A stretch of 64,000 bases of DNA, taken from NCBI GenBank assembly GCA_038093975.1, contig JBBPTG010000022.1, positions 181,017 to 245,016 on the forward strand, read 5' to 3'. This DNA is from Chalciporus piperatus (lineage: Eukaryota; Basidiomycota; Agaricomycetes; Boletales; Boletaceae). The translations under genes were made by a program, and so were the position numbers. Shown here piece by piece: positions 48,982 to 60,903 of this stretch (positions are counted from its first letter, which is position 1; the number at the start of each line of letters is the position of its first letter). Below the pieces are notes generated by a model. The model saw only the letters and a program-made list of their open reading frames with translations. It was not told the origin of the DNA and made no database searches.

Positions 48982-50670
48982 GGTGGGCAGAGGAACCTTG
49001 CCGAGTTAGTTCCGGTGTGCCCAGGGGACCCGCGTGAGCAGCTGTTGAGTTGCGCCCGTGTTGCAATCGTGTCAAGGCCGCGATTGGAAGAAACCCAACC
49101 TCCCAGGACAGAATAAAGTAGCACGGAAAACCGCTACTGGATGGGGGGAAGATCTTGTGCGGATCATCATGATGGTTGGGTTTTGTGACGGGGTGAAAAG
49201 GCGGGTAGGAATTCCCGGTGCCATTCCAAGCCATTCCAGGCTGTCAGTGACGGCTCGGCAGGACGAATTTGTGCCTCAACATGAGTCGCCAAGCCACACT
49301 GGTCAGACGGGAGCTTGAGGTAATATCAACAGAAAACCATACTCATTTCCCGAGATGAGTACTCTTTATGTCCTATTAGCACTTCATTCATCTCGCACAA
49401 GTCTCGGTTCTAGCTCGAACCAGTAGCTCGGAACATTCTGACGATCTCGGCCGAGGTACCTATGTACATCGTTAAAAAGTTTCGCTGTTCTCCATGGATT
49501 ATTATGTTCATCACAGCCACAGGTCGGTAGCTATTAACAAAATTTAACATAGGACACGTCAATGATCATAACACCCACAGGTCAGCTGCCAACGAACCGT
49601 TCCCAGTTCCGATGTATGTGATCACGAGACGAGCTGGAGAGACGAAAGAATGCAGACACAAGATTGACCTACTGGAAGGCGGAGAACTTGATTTTATATT
49701 GTCAGGGGCGCTCCAAATCAACTATCATCTTGCTTTTCCGAAGCGTCGTGTCCTGGAGGACGATTTGATGGTCATCAAATAATCTGCGGTGTCCCTCGTT
49801 TCGGTATATGGTCGCAATCGGACGACACGTACTTCCAGATATCAATATGAGAGGGGAAACCCTACACGGAGTCAGAGTTGCTGACTTGCTGTTAGCCATG
49901 TTCGGTCTGAGACAGACTCGAACCGAAAGTGTCGATACCTGCAACTGCAACTAGCCCCCACATACGCACCTCCACTCGGAATCTGATTAGATGACTTAAC
50001 TTTCTGGAATTCCAATATTCAAGACGGGTCAGCGCGACAGCGGACAGAAGGGTCTGCAAACAAATACAGTAACGTACTCGCCGGCTGCCGAATAGATCCG
50101 AAGCATGGGAACCGAAACAGGTCTGGCTTTGACTGGCTTCCCGTTTCACGCCAACTGAGCGCTCGAGTACTATATACAGGCCTGATGCGTGTTGTATTCC
50201 CCCAGTCAAATACAGAGGACCTGAACGTTGAACCACTCTGCGTGTTTGATTCTTCCATGTGACATACCTCAGCACGGAGAATCTACGTAGCACAGCACTC
50301 TTATATGTGAGCAACAATACTTTTAGAGTCGACCAAGAGGTAGGCACGATCCGGATCGGGAACACCCACCTCTCAGCCCATGTCCCACTTACTGGTCTCT
50401 GGGGTCTTTCTTCGGAGCTTGTAGTTATTTTTGAGCTGTTTTTGTCGAATTCGTGTTTGTGATAACAGAATGGATTATCTGGGTGGTATAATTCGTGCGT
50501 GTATGATAGATACCTAAGCTACTCGCTTTGAAACGAGAACTGCATGCAGTTCTCTTCGTGTCTGTTGAGAAGAAGCCAAGGATAGGGGAACACATGGTCA
50601 CGTGGATGGGGAATGCTAGACGGACGCGACGCGACGCGACTCGTGAACAGCCCGCTGCAACGGAGGGGGG
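48982..50670. other. 1.7-kb intergenic region, no supported gene
   Basis: It lies between divergent genes. Frames of 80-160 codons exist on both strands (e.g. 49892-50365, -) but have no motifs and no splice-consistent continuation. I see no repeats or tRNA. Confidence 0.5.
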
Positions 50671-51685
50671 ATGGACGAGCTAGACACCGGGCACAAGCTG
50701 TCACCATGGACATATACCCCCATCCGGAACAATTCAACCTCTCCAGAAATCATACTTGCTGTGGCCTCTTCCTCAAGATATCCGGCTTCGAACTTCGGAG
50801 CTGCAGAAATCTCGCAGAATGGAGCGGAAATCACCCATACAGTGTCCATCCACTCACCATCGCTCTTGAGCCCTGCCGGGTTCACCTCACTGGCACAACC
50901 ATCACACCAACCGCACGCTTCCATTGCTCCGAGTCTGACTCGGAGCCTGTCTTATTCGCCATCTAATTCGCATCTGTTTAGTCAGCCCAAATGGCTTTTT
51001 GGACGCTTCTGCCAACAGTCCATCTGCATCGACGGCTCTCCTTGAAATGGGGTACTTGAAGGAAAATATCGAGTGGGACTTTGGAGGGACCGAAGGGAAG
51101 GTTAGAATCAAATGCCCGAGGTGCACGAAATCCAACTCGAAGAAACTTACGTTTGGAAATCTCGTGGCGCATCTCAATAGCCGAACGAAATGCCAGACTG
51201 GCGCTGAAGTGCAACGGGGGGAGGTAGCGCAAGCACGACACGCGCTCGATGTGTTATTCCCGGTAGCGGCAGGTGTCACCGTGACCGTGCCGAGTTCGAA
51301 TCGGGAGGACGCACCCTTCAGGGCTGGTACTAGAGGGGGTGGCGAGGTGTTGGTGGTGGACATCCTGACGCCAATGGACTTCGCGCACTCACTGGATTCT
51401 GTAAGCCACACGGGGACAGACTTGTAAGTTGAAATAATGTGTACAAGGGAACCACGAACTTACCTATATACCAGGACCGACAGTGATAGCGAGTTCATCG
51501 AACCTATTCCCCAAACACTGACACTGGTGTTGCCTACCCACCATCGCTGCGAGATTCCCCCGAAGGTGCAATCACCTGTCACGGTGCAGAACGAGGCCAA
51601 TACCCGGGCGACGGCCAGTCGTAATAAAAGGCGCCGGGTCGCAGCGGCCTCGCCTCTCCCTGCTTCAAAGCGTTCGAAACAATAG
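50671..51685 (+). CDS. Putative nuclear protein with C-x2-C...H...C zinc-knuckle-like motif, 306 aa
   Basis: Three exons (50671-50975, 51019-51423, 51475-51685) join in frame to 306 aa. The first intron has an unusual donor (GTTTAG) and is short (43 bp), so that junction is less sure. The N-terminus is Ser-rich. The central part has KCPRCTKSN, then about 12 residues later LVAHLNSRTKCQ, a possible C-x2-C / H-x5-C metal site resembling a degenerate zinc finger. The C-terminus carries the basic stretch SRNKRRRVAAASPLPASKRS, a likely bipartite nuclear signal. I do not recognise the family; a DNA-binding or chromatin role is only a guess. Confidence 0.6.
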
Positions 51686-52055
51686 AATTCCACTAATCAC
51701 TAGTCTACCCTCCTCGTTCAATCAGCTCGTACTTACTATTCATTACTACTAGGATATCATAATTGCCTATACTTTCGTGTACATGCATTCACAGCTAATT
51801 CTCGCTTCCTCTATACATCTTTTAATGGATTTCCATGTTTTCGTTGGTCTTTCACCCTCTTCCTCCGTGCCCGGTACAGCGGACCGCAAGTCCCGATGCA
51901 TGTATGCCCCAGTGTACGGGGTCCCAGTTCAAAATCGAGGTCGGTGTCGGAATTTTCTTTATTGCCTACCTCTTGGAGTCGACAGCAACACTCTGTACTC
52001 AGTGTACTGGCAGCCGTAACAATAATCGTGAGAATAATACTATGCGTTCTCAGGA
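51686..52055. other. Intergenic 3' region, nothing recognised
   Basis: 370 bp between convergent genes, AT-rich just after the zinc-knuckle-like gene. No supported feature. Confidence 0.5.
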
Positions 52056-53068
52056 CTACTCCCGAGGTTTCCGTGCAATAACTAGGTATTGGGGAGTGAA
52101 GAGCTAGTACCCAGTCACGTTTTCCGGCAAGCAGTAAATGTAAAGCATACCTTTCTTTTTCCGCCCTCGACGTAAGCTAAGATAGCATGCCTGAAATGCT
52201 CGAGGACGTCGTGAGTTCCTTTAGGGACGAAACGTAGCAGCTCCATCGTTCGAATCCTCCACGAAAGCGCCAAGTAGCCGAGGGAGCTCATTTTCCAAAC
52301 CCTTAAGAAGTCTTCCGATGCCTGAACATTCGACAATTTGCCTTCAAAGGCGTAGTACCAAGGAACCTTCGCAGGTCGTTGAGTAAGGTCATCGTCGTAC
52401 TCCAGCTCTAGACCGGCGGCGCCCACAGCCTCCCGGATTTGTCTGCAGCACCGCATCTCAGGAATCCCGACGCCAGTTTCGAAGATACGAGCAAACTCCT
52501 TATGCTCCGGGTTCGATGGATTCCAGTTGTCCGTCATGCAATACTCGTACACACCGAACTGTCCCAACGAGTCAGCGAAAAGGCAACCAATGCAGGCGAG
52601 GAACTCACGACTCCACCGGGCTTCAGGACTTTACGGATTTCCGAGTAAACACCCTCCAGGGACGGTGCATGCATGGTCGCTTCGATAGCAAATGCTGCGA
52701 GAAGGTTTAAGATGTACAATATTGCCTATGAGTTGGAGAGACCTGCCAGCATCGAAAGAATTTTCGCCGAATTGTTCGGCGAGCTTCATGAAGTCACCGA
52801 CGACGAAGGAGACTTGGTCGCTCATGCCTGCTTCCTTGGCCATTTCATTTGCCCAGCGAACTTGGGCCGCATTGTTGTTTACCCCAACGATGGTAGCCTC
52901 GGTGAACTTGGCAATGTTCAATGTGGGACCGCCGATTCCACAGCCAACATCAAGGACCCTCATACCAGCACGTAGAGGTAGTTGTGACGCGAGATATATC
53001 TCATGCCGGGACACGGCAGACGTCACCGACTCCCCTAAGTTGACGAGTATGTTACTGACACGTACCAT
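52056..53068 (-). CDS. ERG6-like sterol C-24 methyltransferase paralogue, short N-terminus
   Basis: SAM-dependent methyltransferase of the sterol 24-C-methyltransferase family, which acts on zymosterol or lanosterol-type sterols in ergosterol synthesis. Four exons (53068-52747, 52694-52609, 52558-52151, 52103-52056) join in frame to 287 aa. Motif [19 protein letters not shown]; then [57 protein letters not shown], and the sterol-methyltransferase C-terminus [13 protein letters not shown]. Real ERG6 proteins carry about 90 more N-terminal residues, including the aromatic sterol-binding segment (Y-E-x-G-W-G). I could not find these upstream. An alternative ATG at 53126 would need a 31-nt intron. 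Exon 1/2 is joined over a GC-AG intron. Either a divergent paralogue or a 5'-truncated copy. Confidence 0.82.
52695..52746 (-). other. GC-AG intron in the ERG6-like gene
   Basis: The 52-bp intron begins GCAGGT and ends TCGCAG. Only this GC donor gives [15 protein letters not shown], as expected for the family. The GT two codons later gives a frame that quickly stops. Confidence 0.75.
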
Positions 53069-53126
53069 TAGAGAGGTCGTTGTGATCGCCGTCCTCGTGG
53101 TCATTAGAGCCTTGTTTTGGGGACAT

Positions 53127-53732
53127 CGTAAAGTGACACAACGATTCAAGTCAAAGGGATGTTGTCGAACCAAAGGTCGCCGGGGGGGTCCAGTTGAATA
53201 TGTTTGCACTTGCATTTACTCAATCCTTACTTGTTGTGATCGAAGGTGCGTGGTAGAACACTATTCCGCTACCATCCGAATCTTGCTGGCAGCTGCGGAC
53301 ATTGTGGTCCAGAAGCAGAACTAACTATCTCCCAGTAAAGAAAGTCTCCAAGATGGTTGGACAGCTGTCAGACTGGGTAAACTTCTGTAAACTTGCACCT
53401 GGCGTTGCGCACACGCTAGAGTAAACGTTATCGCCTGACAACTCGCGAGCCGATTAAAGGCCCGGGCTTGATGAGGATTCGGATTTAAGTTGGACCAGAA
53501 CACCCTCGTATGGAACTTTCCTTGAAATCCCCATTTCTTTGAGCAGTGACTTGTAGCTGAGGCTCTGCGTTGATTCTACTTGTGTGCGTTGTATGTTACA
53601 GTCTATCCGGATTTCAGCCTGGATTTGTGTCACACTGGCATATGTTCTTGAGAACAAGAACGATTTTCGATACTATGGTTTGGTAGACAGAATTGAAGAG
53701 TACTCGTGATGATAATATACAAAGGTTCGTGC
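53127..53732. other. Intergenic region, nothing recognised
   Basis: It lies between the ERG6-like gene and the end of the GH3-family gene, both on the minus strand. It would hold the promoter of the ERG6-like gene. No remains of the missing ERG6 N-terminus were found here. Confidence 0.5.
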
Positions 53733-55784
53733 TCAGAGCTCTCGAATCACCCTCTGAAGGATCCATTCTTGGGAGGTACTGTTGAGCATGACGACAGGGA
53801 CTTTGATTTGTCCATGTCCAACATTCATTTTTGATCCAATCCACTGACGATACTCCGCGAATGTGCCGGGTTTGAGGATTCGTACAGTAGGAAGACGGAT
53901 CCACCCATCTTTTAGCACACCCTGATGCTGGATGTTTGTGGCAACGAGACCATCAAACAAGCTTTGAGTGGCGAGATGCGACTTTGGACCTAAGACCTAG
54001 ATGATCAAACGCCATCGCTTTTATGTAGCCGTTCAGACTGACCAATCGCGCCCGAAGGCTCGATAAAGAATCCCACAGTCAGAGGACTCTGGCGGTAATC
54101 CACCATTGTGGTAAATTCGTGCACTCGAAGCACATCCGAACCGATGGCCATAACAGCAGCTACAAGCTGAGTGTCAGATATTAACACGGGGGTCAAACGA
54201 ATTTCCATGCTGAGATCGTCGTCAACCTGTTTGTTCATGGACAACGCAAGAAACGCACTTTCGTCTGCCGGAATGTGTAAAGATAGGCGAGCCATCGTCT
54301 ACGTCAAACCCAACAACAGCAATTATATCATCCAATCGATAACGCCATAGGCCGTCGCTGGTCGTCAGTACAAGCTCATACTGTCTACCAACCTCCAAGT
54401 CCCACTGGGTAGTGTCAACAAACATGCCGTATTTCTGATACAGAGAAAGAGGAGACTGACCGCCTGGCAGAGTGTTTCGTGAGATTCCTGGGCGGCAACA
54501 TCCAGAAATTCGAGGAGACCGTTGCTCCTTAGAACAAAAACGTCGAGGCTGTCCGCGTAGGGGACAGCGATGAAGGCCTCTGACGCGACAATCCCGTGAT
54601 TACGGATGGTGACGGTTGGTCCAATGAGGGTTTTCACCTTGATTTATAGGATTTGAATGTTAGAACAAGTCAAGAAAGACCGTATCCTTACCTTTGGAAG
54701 CACCGTGGCGAACGGGCCACTGCAAATGGCTTTGAGTTCCCGAAGATTCGGCCAGACACGCGCAGCCCATCCCGCACACGAAAGCGGAGGTCCGATTTCA
54801 CGCAACTCCGCGCCACGTTCAGGATTTGCATGGAAGTGAGCCTGTTTGAATTGAAATTGAATGGTGCATGCACTGTACGGATTCAATTTGTCACCTACCT
54901 GCAGATGAGATCGGACTTCATCAATGCCTTCCAAGGTGGGAATTGTACCATCCCCGATGGAGGATACAACCACTTCCCATGCATCGTCCACATGTCGTAT
55001 GAGATCGTAAAATAGGTTCAAGAACGTCGCAAAAATACGGTCAAGCTCACGATTTGCGAGAGAGAACAGCGCATGTATCATCAAAGATGACCGATGATTT
55101 TTAATCATGGAGGCCGCCCATGGGGCGGCCTGGCCAGGCACTGCAAAGCAACGGTTAGAAGTATAACAATCTCATTCGCGCTGCTCAAAACCTACATATC
55201 AAGCCCATTCTCTTGTCATCCTCATCGATTGCCCATCCTTCCAGTTCGCGCATCATGCCAGCCGAACTAGGACAGACGGGAATCCTCTTCACTATTAGAT
55301 CAGGTTCACGCTCGACTTCCTTGATTCCCATGTATCCATAGCTGTATAAAACCGCCGCCAGCCCTTGGTCATACGAGGATATGCCTCGTGGTCGAGCGCA
55401 GTGGTATATCGGGAAAAGCTTTGGTTCCCTCCCGGAAGTACCACTGGAAATTGCGAGGAAATTCGGAAGACCGGGCGCAAACAGGTTCATGACCTCCGTC
55501 TCCTTGCATGGGCGCGAGTTGAATTTTTCCATGAATGGCCTGTAGGATTCGTAATCAGAAAGCGGGACATAAGCCCGGAAATCTTCCACCAGCACTGTGT
55601 CCGTATCAATGTCATGGGTGGAAACAACGTCGCGAAAGCTAGCAAGGGAAGCTGTCTCGGAAGCATACTGGGTGTTGAGGTTGTCCCGAACAATGCGAAG
55701 AAGAAGAAGATTGGTCCGTTCAACCAGGGATGTTCGCAACTCTGGCGTCAGGAACTTGCAGGGGATGGGAGGGACTTCAGTCAT
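53733..55784 (-). CDS. GH3-family (auxin-responsive GH3-like) adenylating protein
   Basis: Member of the acyl-adenylate-forming GH3 family, which in plants links jasmonate or auxin to amino acids; the substrate in fungi is unknown. It starts at ATG 55784 (MTEVPPIPCKFLTPELRTSL). The N-terminal part includes the ATP-binding serine/threonine motif FLAISSGTSGREPKLFPIY. Later segments are SLMIHALFSLANRELDRIFATF, CAGWAARVWPNLRELKAICSG, ASEAFIAVPY and the typical GRQYELVLTTSDGLWRYRLDD. The C-terminal domain has KPGTFAEYRQW and ends at 53733. Introns of about 50-60 bp separate the blocks, e.g. near 55190-55140, 54900-54840, 54680-54630, 54480-54430, 54300-54250 and 54050-53990. Exact junctions were not all fixed. 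Confidence 0.87.
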
Positions 55785-56211
55785 GGGGAGGACTCAGGAA
55801 ACAGCGTGTCACCTACTAAACTTACCCGTTTCCTAATAGGTCTCTTGATGCGGTTCAAGTTGAATTCGACGATAAATACGTAAACCTGCGCAAGAGTACT
55901 TACATAATTTTTGATAGCAAGGCCTCCGGCCCGGGGCGTCACCTGGCAACCAGAATGTCGAACCCAGAACGCTGAGCTGGAAGCGGACAACTTGAAGCCC
56001 GATCGAGGCCCGATTTGTTTGTAGCATCGTTGACAAAAAAGAACCAAAATGGTCGATTCAGAAGGAAAAAAAAAACCGGACGTAGATCCATCACGACAAA
56101 GAGTTCGTACAGGGACATCCATCCAAAAAACGATGAAATCAATCTATAATATCTAATCATTGTCAATACTCTGTGCCGATTCCATACGAGGACGAAAATA
56201 AATACCTAATT
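55785..56211. other. Intergenic region, nothing recognised
   Basis: 0.43 kb upstream of the GH3-family gene and downstream of the transporter. No supported feature. Confidence 0.5.
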
Positions 56212-58440
56212 CTATACATTAGGCGGGCTATTCGAGCGCCCCTCGACATTGGCCCCTTCAAGATCCTTGCGCTCTTCTGCAGCTCTGTTTTGTTCAATGA
56301 GATCTTTCCGAGATGAATAGCCTGGAGGTGCCCAGCGTCGTGATGTCCACGGCTTGCATTTAGGATCGGTATACATCTAGAGCGCATGTCAGCAACAAAC
56401 GTGCAGCTGTGCAGCGATGGAGAAGAGGTACCATATTGACAGCCTCAAGGGAGATCTCCGACGATTCATAAAGGAACAGGTAGACAACGATGGCACCAAG
56501 CAAATTGCACGCTATGAGATCCACATAAGCATCACACGTGTTGGCTCGGAAGAAGTGATACGCACCAGCAAAAACATAACCGTATCTGTAGTCAATCGCA
56601 CGACTGATGAATGGCGTGAAGAAAGCGAGTAAAAAGTTCCATGTCCAATTGGCTGCAGTTGATAGACTTCCTTGCTTGGCACGCGTTCGTGTGGGGAACA
56701 TTTCGCCAATTAGAATCCAGACGCCACTACATCGAAGATCACTTATCGTGACGGTGCGAAACATCAGACTGTACTCACGGAGCCCATGTCATGGCATAGC
56801 CAAAAATGAACATGCATGCAGAAAAGATCATAACTGCCTTGCCGTTCAGCGTCTGCACAATACCGGAAATAAAAAACGCACGCTTGCCAATGTTTGGGTG
56901 AGTGACAGGATCGACCGCTGTTCCTGCAGACGCAAAGACAAAAAGCCACGCAGACTGCCAAATACCTCCGCATATAAGGGGTCGACGACGTCCAAACTGA
57001 TAGAAAAGGAATGAGGAGAGCGTAAAAGCGCATGGATGAGGATATATACCCTTTCCATGACATACATCCCTCCGAACGTGCAAAAAAAGTTGACAGCACC
57101 GAGAATGATTTGAGTGACGAACGAGTCGGACAAACCAACTGCTTGGAATACGGTGGCACCGTAGTAGAAGAAGTAATTCGCACCGGTGAGTTGTTGGAGA
57201 CTCTGCAGACTCATTCCGAGAAGGGTGCGGTAGAGCGTCTTGTTCTCCGGTCTGAAACAGTCGATCCAGCCACCCCTTATCTGTTTCTCATATTCCGCTG
57301 TGGACCTTATCTCCTCGACTTCGCGATTGATGATATAGTGACCTTTCGCTTCGGCCGGAGACAAACCACGAGAACGAGCCAAAGATACTTGCGCCTCTCC
57401 GATGCGACCACGAGTAGCTAACCACCTATAGAGCATCAATCAGACAGAAATTAGCCACAGATATACATGACGCGTGCCTTGGACTTTCAGGCATGAACAG
57501 AATACCGATGCCGAGTATTAACGCCCATACGATACCAATCGCAACTGGGATACGCCATGAACCAGATCCGGTGACTGCTCTAGTTCCGATTGAAATGCAA
57601 TCTACAATTGGGCGTAAATGCCCCTATGAGAACTGGTTTCAGTCTGAGATCGGAGATCGGAGACTTACAGGCAACCAAGATACCAAACGTAATGAAGAGC
57701 TGGTAGGTGGCACTGCATCTCATGTCAGCTGCCTGTATGATGACAGCCCAAATATTACGCACGTCAAAGTACCGCGGATTTGAGCAGGGGCTGTTTCTGC
57801 TTGGTACTGGAGGCCTGTGAGAGGATATATGCGTGCATAGGAGGTCCCGACGTACCATGGGAACAGCAGCACTGAGTGCACCGACACCCAAAACCACTGA
57901 TAAGTCGCCCGACAGCGTATTGCTGCCAAACGTTTGTAGCTAAAACTTGAATGATGACCCCTACAATGAAAACGACACACTCTGAGGTCATCGCATACCG
58001 TCGACCAAGGAAGTCCGCAGTCCTGTGCAGATACACATTGTAAGTCTTCCGGGACCTGCGACCGTCGTAAGTTTCTCACTCACGGGGCACCAATGAGAGC
58101 GCCAGCAAGCGTTCCAATTGACAAGAGTGACACGATGAGGCCTTCACGGACGGTAGAAAACACACATGTGGTAGCATCGCCAGGAATGGAGCATGTTGCA
58201 AATCGTAGTTTGAAGTCATCCATAAGTAGAATGTCGGATATCTGACCAGTGTCATACTGGATGTGGGAGGGACAAGGTTAGCACGATTAAGTATTATAGA
58301 GATTTTACCTACACCAAATATGAAACCACCCATCGACGCTATTAAAGCCATCGTGATAGCAACCCACCCGATGGGTAGGCCTTCCCTAGCAGGGAGCGTC
58401 CAGCTCTTGAGTTCTTGACCACGAATCACAGCATCAGCAA
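56212..58440 (-). CDS. MFS sugar transporter, 5' end replaced by a repeat element
   Basis: Major facilitator of the hexose transporter family in the plasma membrane. Motifs: GWVAITMALIASMGGFIFG (TM1), ADFLGRRYAM (loop 2-3), GRLISGFGVGALSAAVPMYQ-AETAPAQIRGTL, PESPRWLATRGRIGEA, SLQSLQQLTGANYFFYYG and FGRRRPLICGG. GVWILIGEMFPTRTRAKQGS and a cytosolic tail (SRKDLIEQNRAAEERKDLEG) follow. Short introns occur throughout. The 5' exon runs into the CACTG terminus of the adjacent element at 58441. In the transporter frame (VADAVIRGQELKSWTL) there is no ATG before TM1, and the element's end contributes an in-frame stop. The first usable ATG is inside TM1. The gene is thus probably decapitated, unless an exon lies beyond the element. 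Confidence 0.85.
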
Positions 58441-59390
58441 CACTGCAAAAAGTCTGAAGTTACTGGAATGACTGGATCAGTTAAATCAGTAGTCCAGTGG
58501 CCCAGTAACAAGTAGTTTCAGTAGTTTCAGTAGTTTCAGTAACCTAGTCACCCAGTCATCAAGTAGTTTCAGTAGTCTTAGTAACCCAGTGGCCTAGTGG
58601 CCCAGTCATCCAGTCATTTCAGTAGCTTCAGTAGCTCAGTCATTCAGTCATCCAGTAGTCTCAGTAGTCTCAGTCATCCAGCAGCCCAGTCATCCAGTCA
58701 TCCAGTCATTTCAGTAGTCCCAGTAGCTCAGTCATCCAGTCATCCAGTCATTTCAGTGGTCTCATTAGTCCAGTGGCCAAGTGTTCCAGTTATCCAGTAG
58801 TTCCAGTAACCCAGCAGCCCAGTCATCAAGTCATCCAGTTACTTCAGTAGTCTCAGTAGCCCAGTCATTCAGTCATTCAGTCATCCAGTAGTTCCAGTAA
58901 CCCAGCATCCCAGTCATCCAGTCATCCAGTAGTTCCAGTAACCCAGCAGCCCAGTCATCCAATCATCCAGTCACTTCAGTAGTCTCAGTAGCTCAGTAGC
59001 CCAGTGTTCCAGTCATCCAGACATCTCAGTAGCCTAGTAGCTCAGTTTCCCAGTCATGTAGTCATCTCAGCAGCCTAGTAGCCCAGTGCCCTAGTCATCC
59101 AGCAATCCAGTTGTCTCATTACTCCAGCCATCCAGTATTCCAGTATTCCAGTAATCTAGTCACTCAGTGGTCCAGTAATCCAGTCACTCCAGTCACTCCA
59201 GTCAAGTCACACAAGTCACACAAGTCACTCCAGTAATCCAGTCACCTCAGTAATCCAGTCACTCCAGTAATCCAGTCATCCTGTGGTCCAGTAAACCAGT
59301 CACTTCAGTCACACCAGTCATACCAGTTATCCAGTTACCCAGCCCTCAGCTCACCCAATCACTCCAGTACTACTCAGTCATCTAATAGAG
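58441..59390. repeat. Left inverted arm: about 950 bp of ~10-bp CAGTcatC/CAGTagtt repeats
   Basis: A degenerate array of CAGTCATC, CAGTAGTTT, CAGTAACC and similar units. Blocks such as CCCAGTGTTCCAGTCATCCA and CAGCAGCCTAGTAGCCCAGT recur in the right arm in reverse orientation. It is longer than the right arm by local expansion of the repeats. Confidence 0.88.
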
Positions 59391-59504
59391 TCATTCTAAT
59401 TAGTGACATTTTATAATCATTCATAGGATGGATTATAGCTAAAGTCCACAAAAATGTGTACTAAAAGTGTAGTTAACAATGTGGGAAAGGGTATTAGGAT
59501 TGAG

Positions 59505-60060
59505 TGTAGTGAAGTGTACAAAAAAGCGTAGTAAAAGTGTAGTTACAAGTGTGGGAAAGTATAGCTAGATTGAGTGAGCAAAGTGTACAAAAAAGCGTAG
59601 TAAAAGTGTAGTCAAGAGTGTGGGAAAGTGTAGCTAGATTGAGTGTAGCAAAAGTGTACAAAAAAGCGTAGTAAAAGTGTAGTGAAATGTGTGGGAAAGT
59701 GTGTAGTGATAGAGTGTAGCTAAAGTGGACAAAAAAGTGTACTAAAAGTGTAGTTACAAGTGTAGTGATTGAGTGTAGCAAAGTGTAACCAAAAAGCGTA
59801 GTAAAACTTGAATCAAATGTGTAGGAAAGTGTAGCTAGATTGAGTGTAACAAAAGTGTACAAAAAAGCGTAGTAAATGTGTAGTTACAAGTGTGGGAAAG
59901 TGTATTAGGTTAGAGTGTAGCAAAAGTGTACAAAAAAGCGCAGTAAGTGTGTAGTTACAAGTGTAGCAAAGTATGTGGAGATCAAACCTATTGAAAGTGT
60001 ACAAAAAAGCATACACAAGTGTACAAAAAATATGGTAACTATCTAGTGTAGGAGATCCTA
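59505..60060. repeat. Tandem array, about eight copies of a ~70-bp unit
   Basis: The unit is roughly GAGTGTAGCAAAAGTGTAC, then AAAAAAGCGTAGTAAAAGTG, TAGTTACAAGTGTGGG and AAAGTGTAGCTAGATT. Copies differ by small indels. The frames read through it (e.g. Tyr/Thr/Leu-rich on the minus strand) are repeat artefacts. Confidence 0.88.
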
Positions 60061-60194
60061 ATAAAGTGTAGCCACATTTCCCTAATGCTCGGACTTGACA
60101 CAAAATCCGCGCGAAAAAGTCACGTGACCATGTTGAATTTGCCGCGCCACCTCTTCGACTCTCTCTCACCACTACACCACACCTCAACAACAAC

Positions 60195-60830
60195 AAAACG
60201 GCCGGCGAGGGCTCAAAAGCCCCGCCGGCATCGCCAGGTGAGTGAAAACTCGCTCACCACCATATCCGCTCACCTCGCAAACAGCCTGCTGCCACCTACC
60301 ACCTCACTCTCGACACGAAAACGACGAAAACGCGAAAACGCGGCCGGCGTGGGCTCAACAGCCCCGCCGGCTTCACGAGGTGAGTGATAAGCCACCTGCT
60401 CACCCCGCAAACAGCCGCTTGCACTGCTCGGCCCACTACCACCTACCACACCACTCTCGACACGAAAACGACGAAAACGCGAAAACGCGGCCGGCGTGGG
60501 CTCAACAGCCCCGCCGGCTTCACGAGGTGAGTGAGAACTCGCTCACCACCACATCCGCTCACCCCGCAAACAGCCGCTCGCACTGCGCGGCCCACTACCA
60601 CCTACCACACCACTCCCGACACGAAAACGACGAAAACGCGAAACGCGGCCGGCGTGGGCTCAACAGCCCCGCCGGCTTCACGAGGTGAGTGATAAGCCAC
60701 CTGCTCACCCCACAAACAGCTGCTCGCACTGCTCGGCCCGCTACCACCACTTCTCACCACCTCAAGCTCAAACAACGAAGCCGGCGCGGGCTCAACAGCC
60801 CCGCTGGCTTCAAAGGTTCGTGTTTATTTG
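60195..60830. repeat. GC-rich tandem array with a strong hairpin, five units of about 150 bp
   Basis: Each unit begins GCCGGCG-TGGGCT-CAAC-AGCCC-CGCCGGC, a near-perfect stem-loop (near 60201, 60343, 60490, 60648 and 60780). A second small inverted repeat GGTGAG...CTCACC follows, then CGCAAACAGCCGCTCGCACTG and repeats of CGAAAACG. It differs sharply in composition from the AT-rich arrays beside it. Confidence 0.88.
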
Positions 60831-60903
60831 TTGACTAACACACCTACTCACCTCGTACATAGCTGCTCGTTGTTATAGTATTTAAAAACTTTTCAAACTT
60901 TTG

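Noticed and set aside
49892..50365. Minus-strand frame of 157 codons
   Set aside because: No recognisable domain; the frame is unsupported by splice signals or conservation clues.
58441..59390. CRISPR-like array of short repeats
   Set aside because: The units are ~10 bp, degenerate and contiguous without spacers, and they recur inverted at 61455-61974. This is transposon arm structure in a eukaryote.
59494..60196. Long minus-strand Leu/Thr/Tyr-rich frames
   Set aside because: They arise from the 70-bp tandem array and have no features of a protein gene.
60085..60688. Plus-strand Pro/Arg/His-rich frames across the GC-rich array
   Set aside because: These are repeat-derived frames; each unit repeats the same residues and no start context or splice evidence supports coding.
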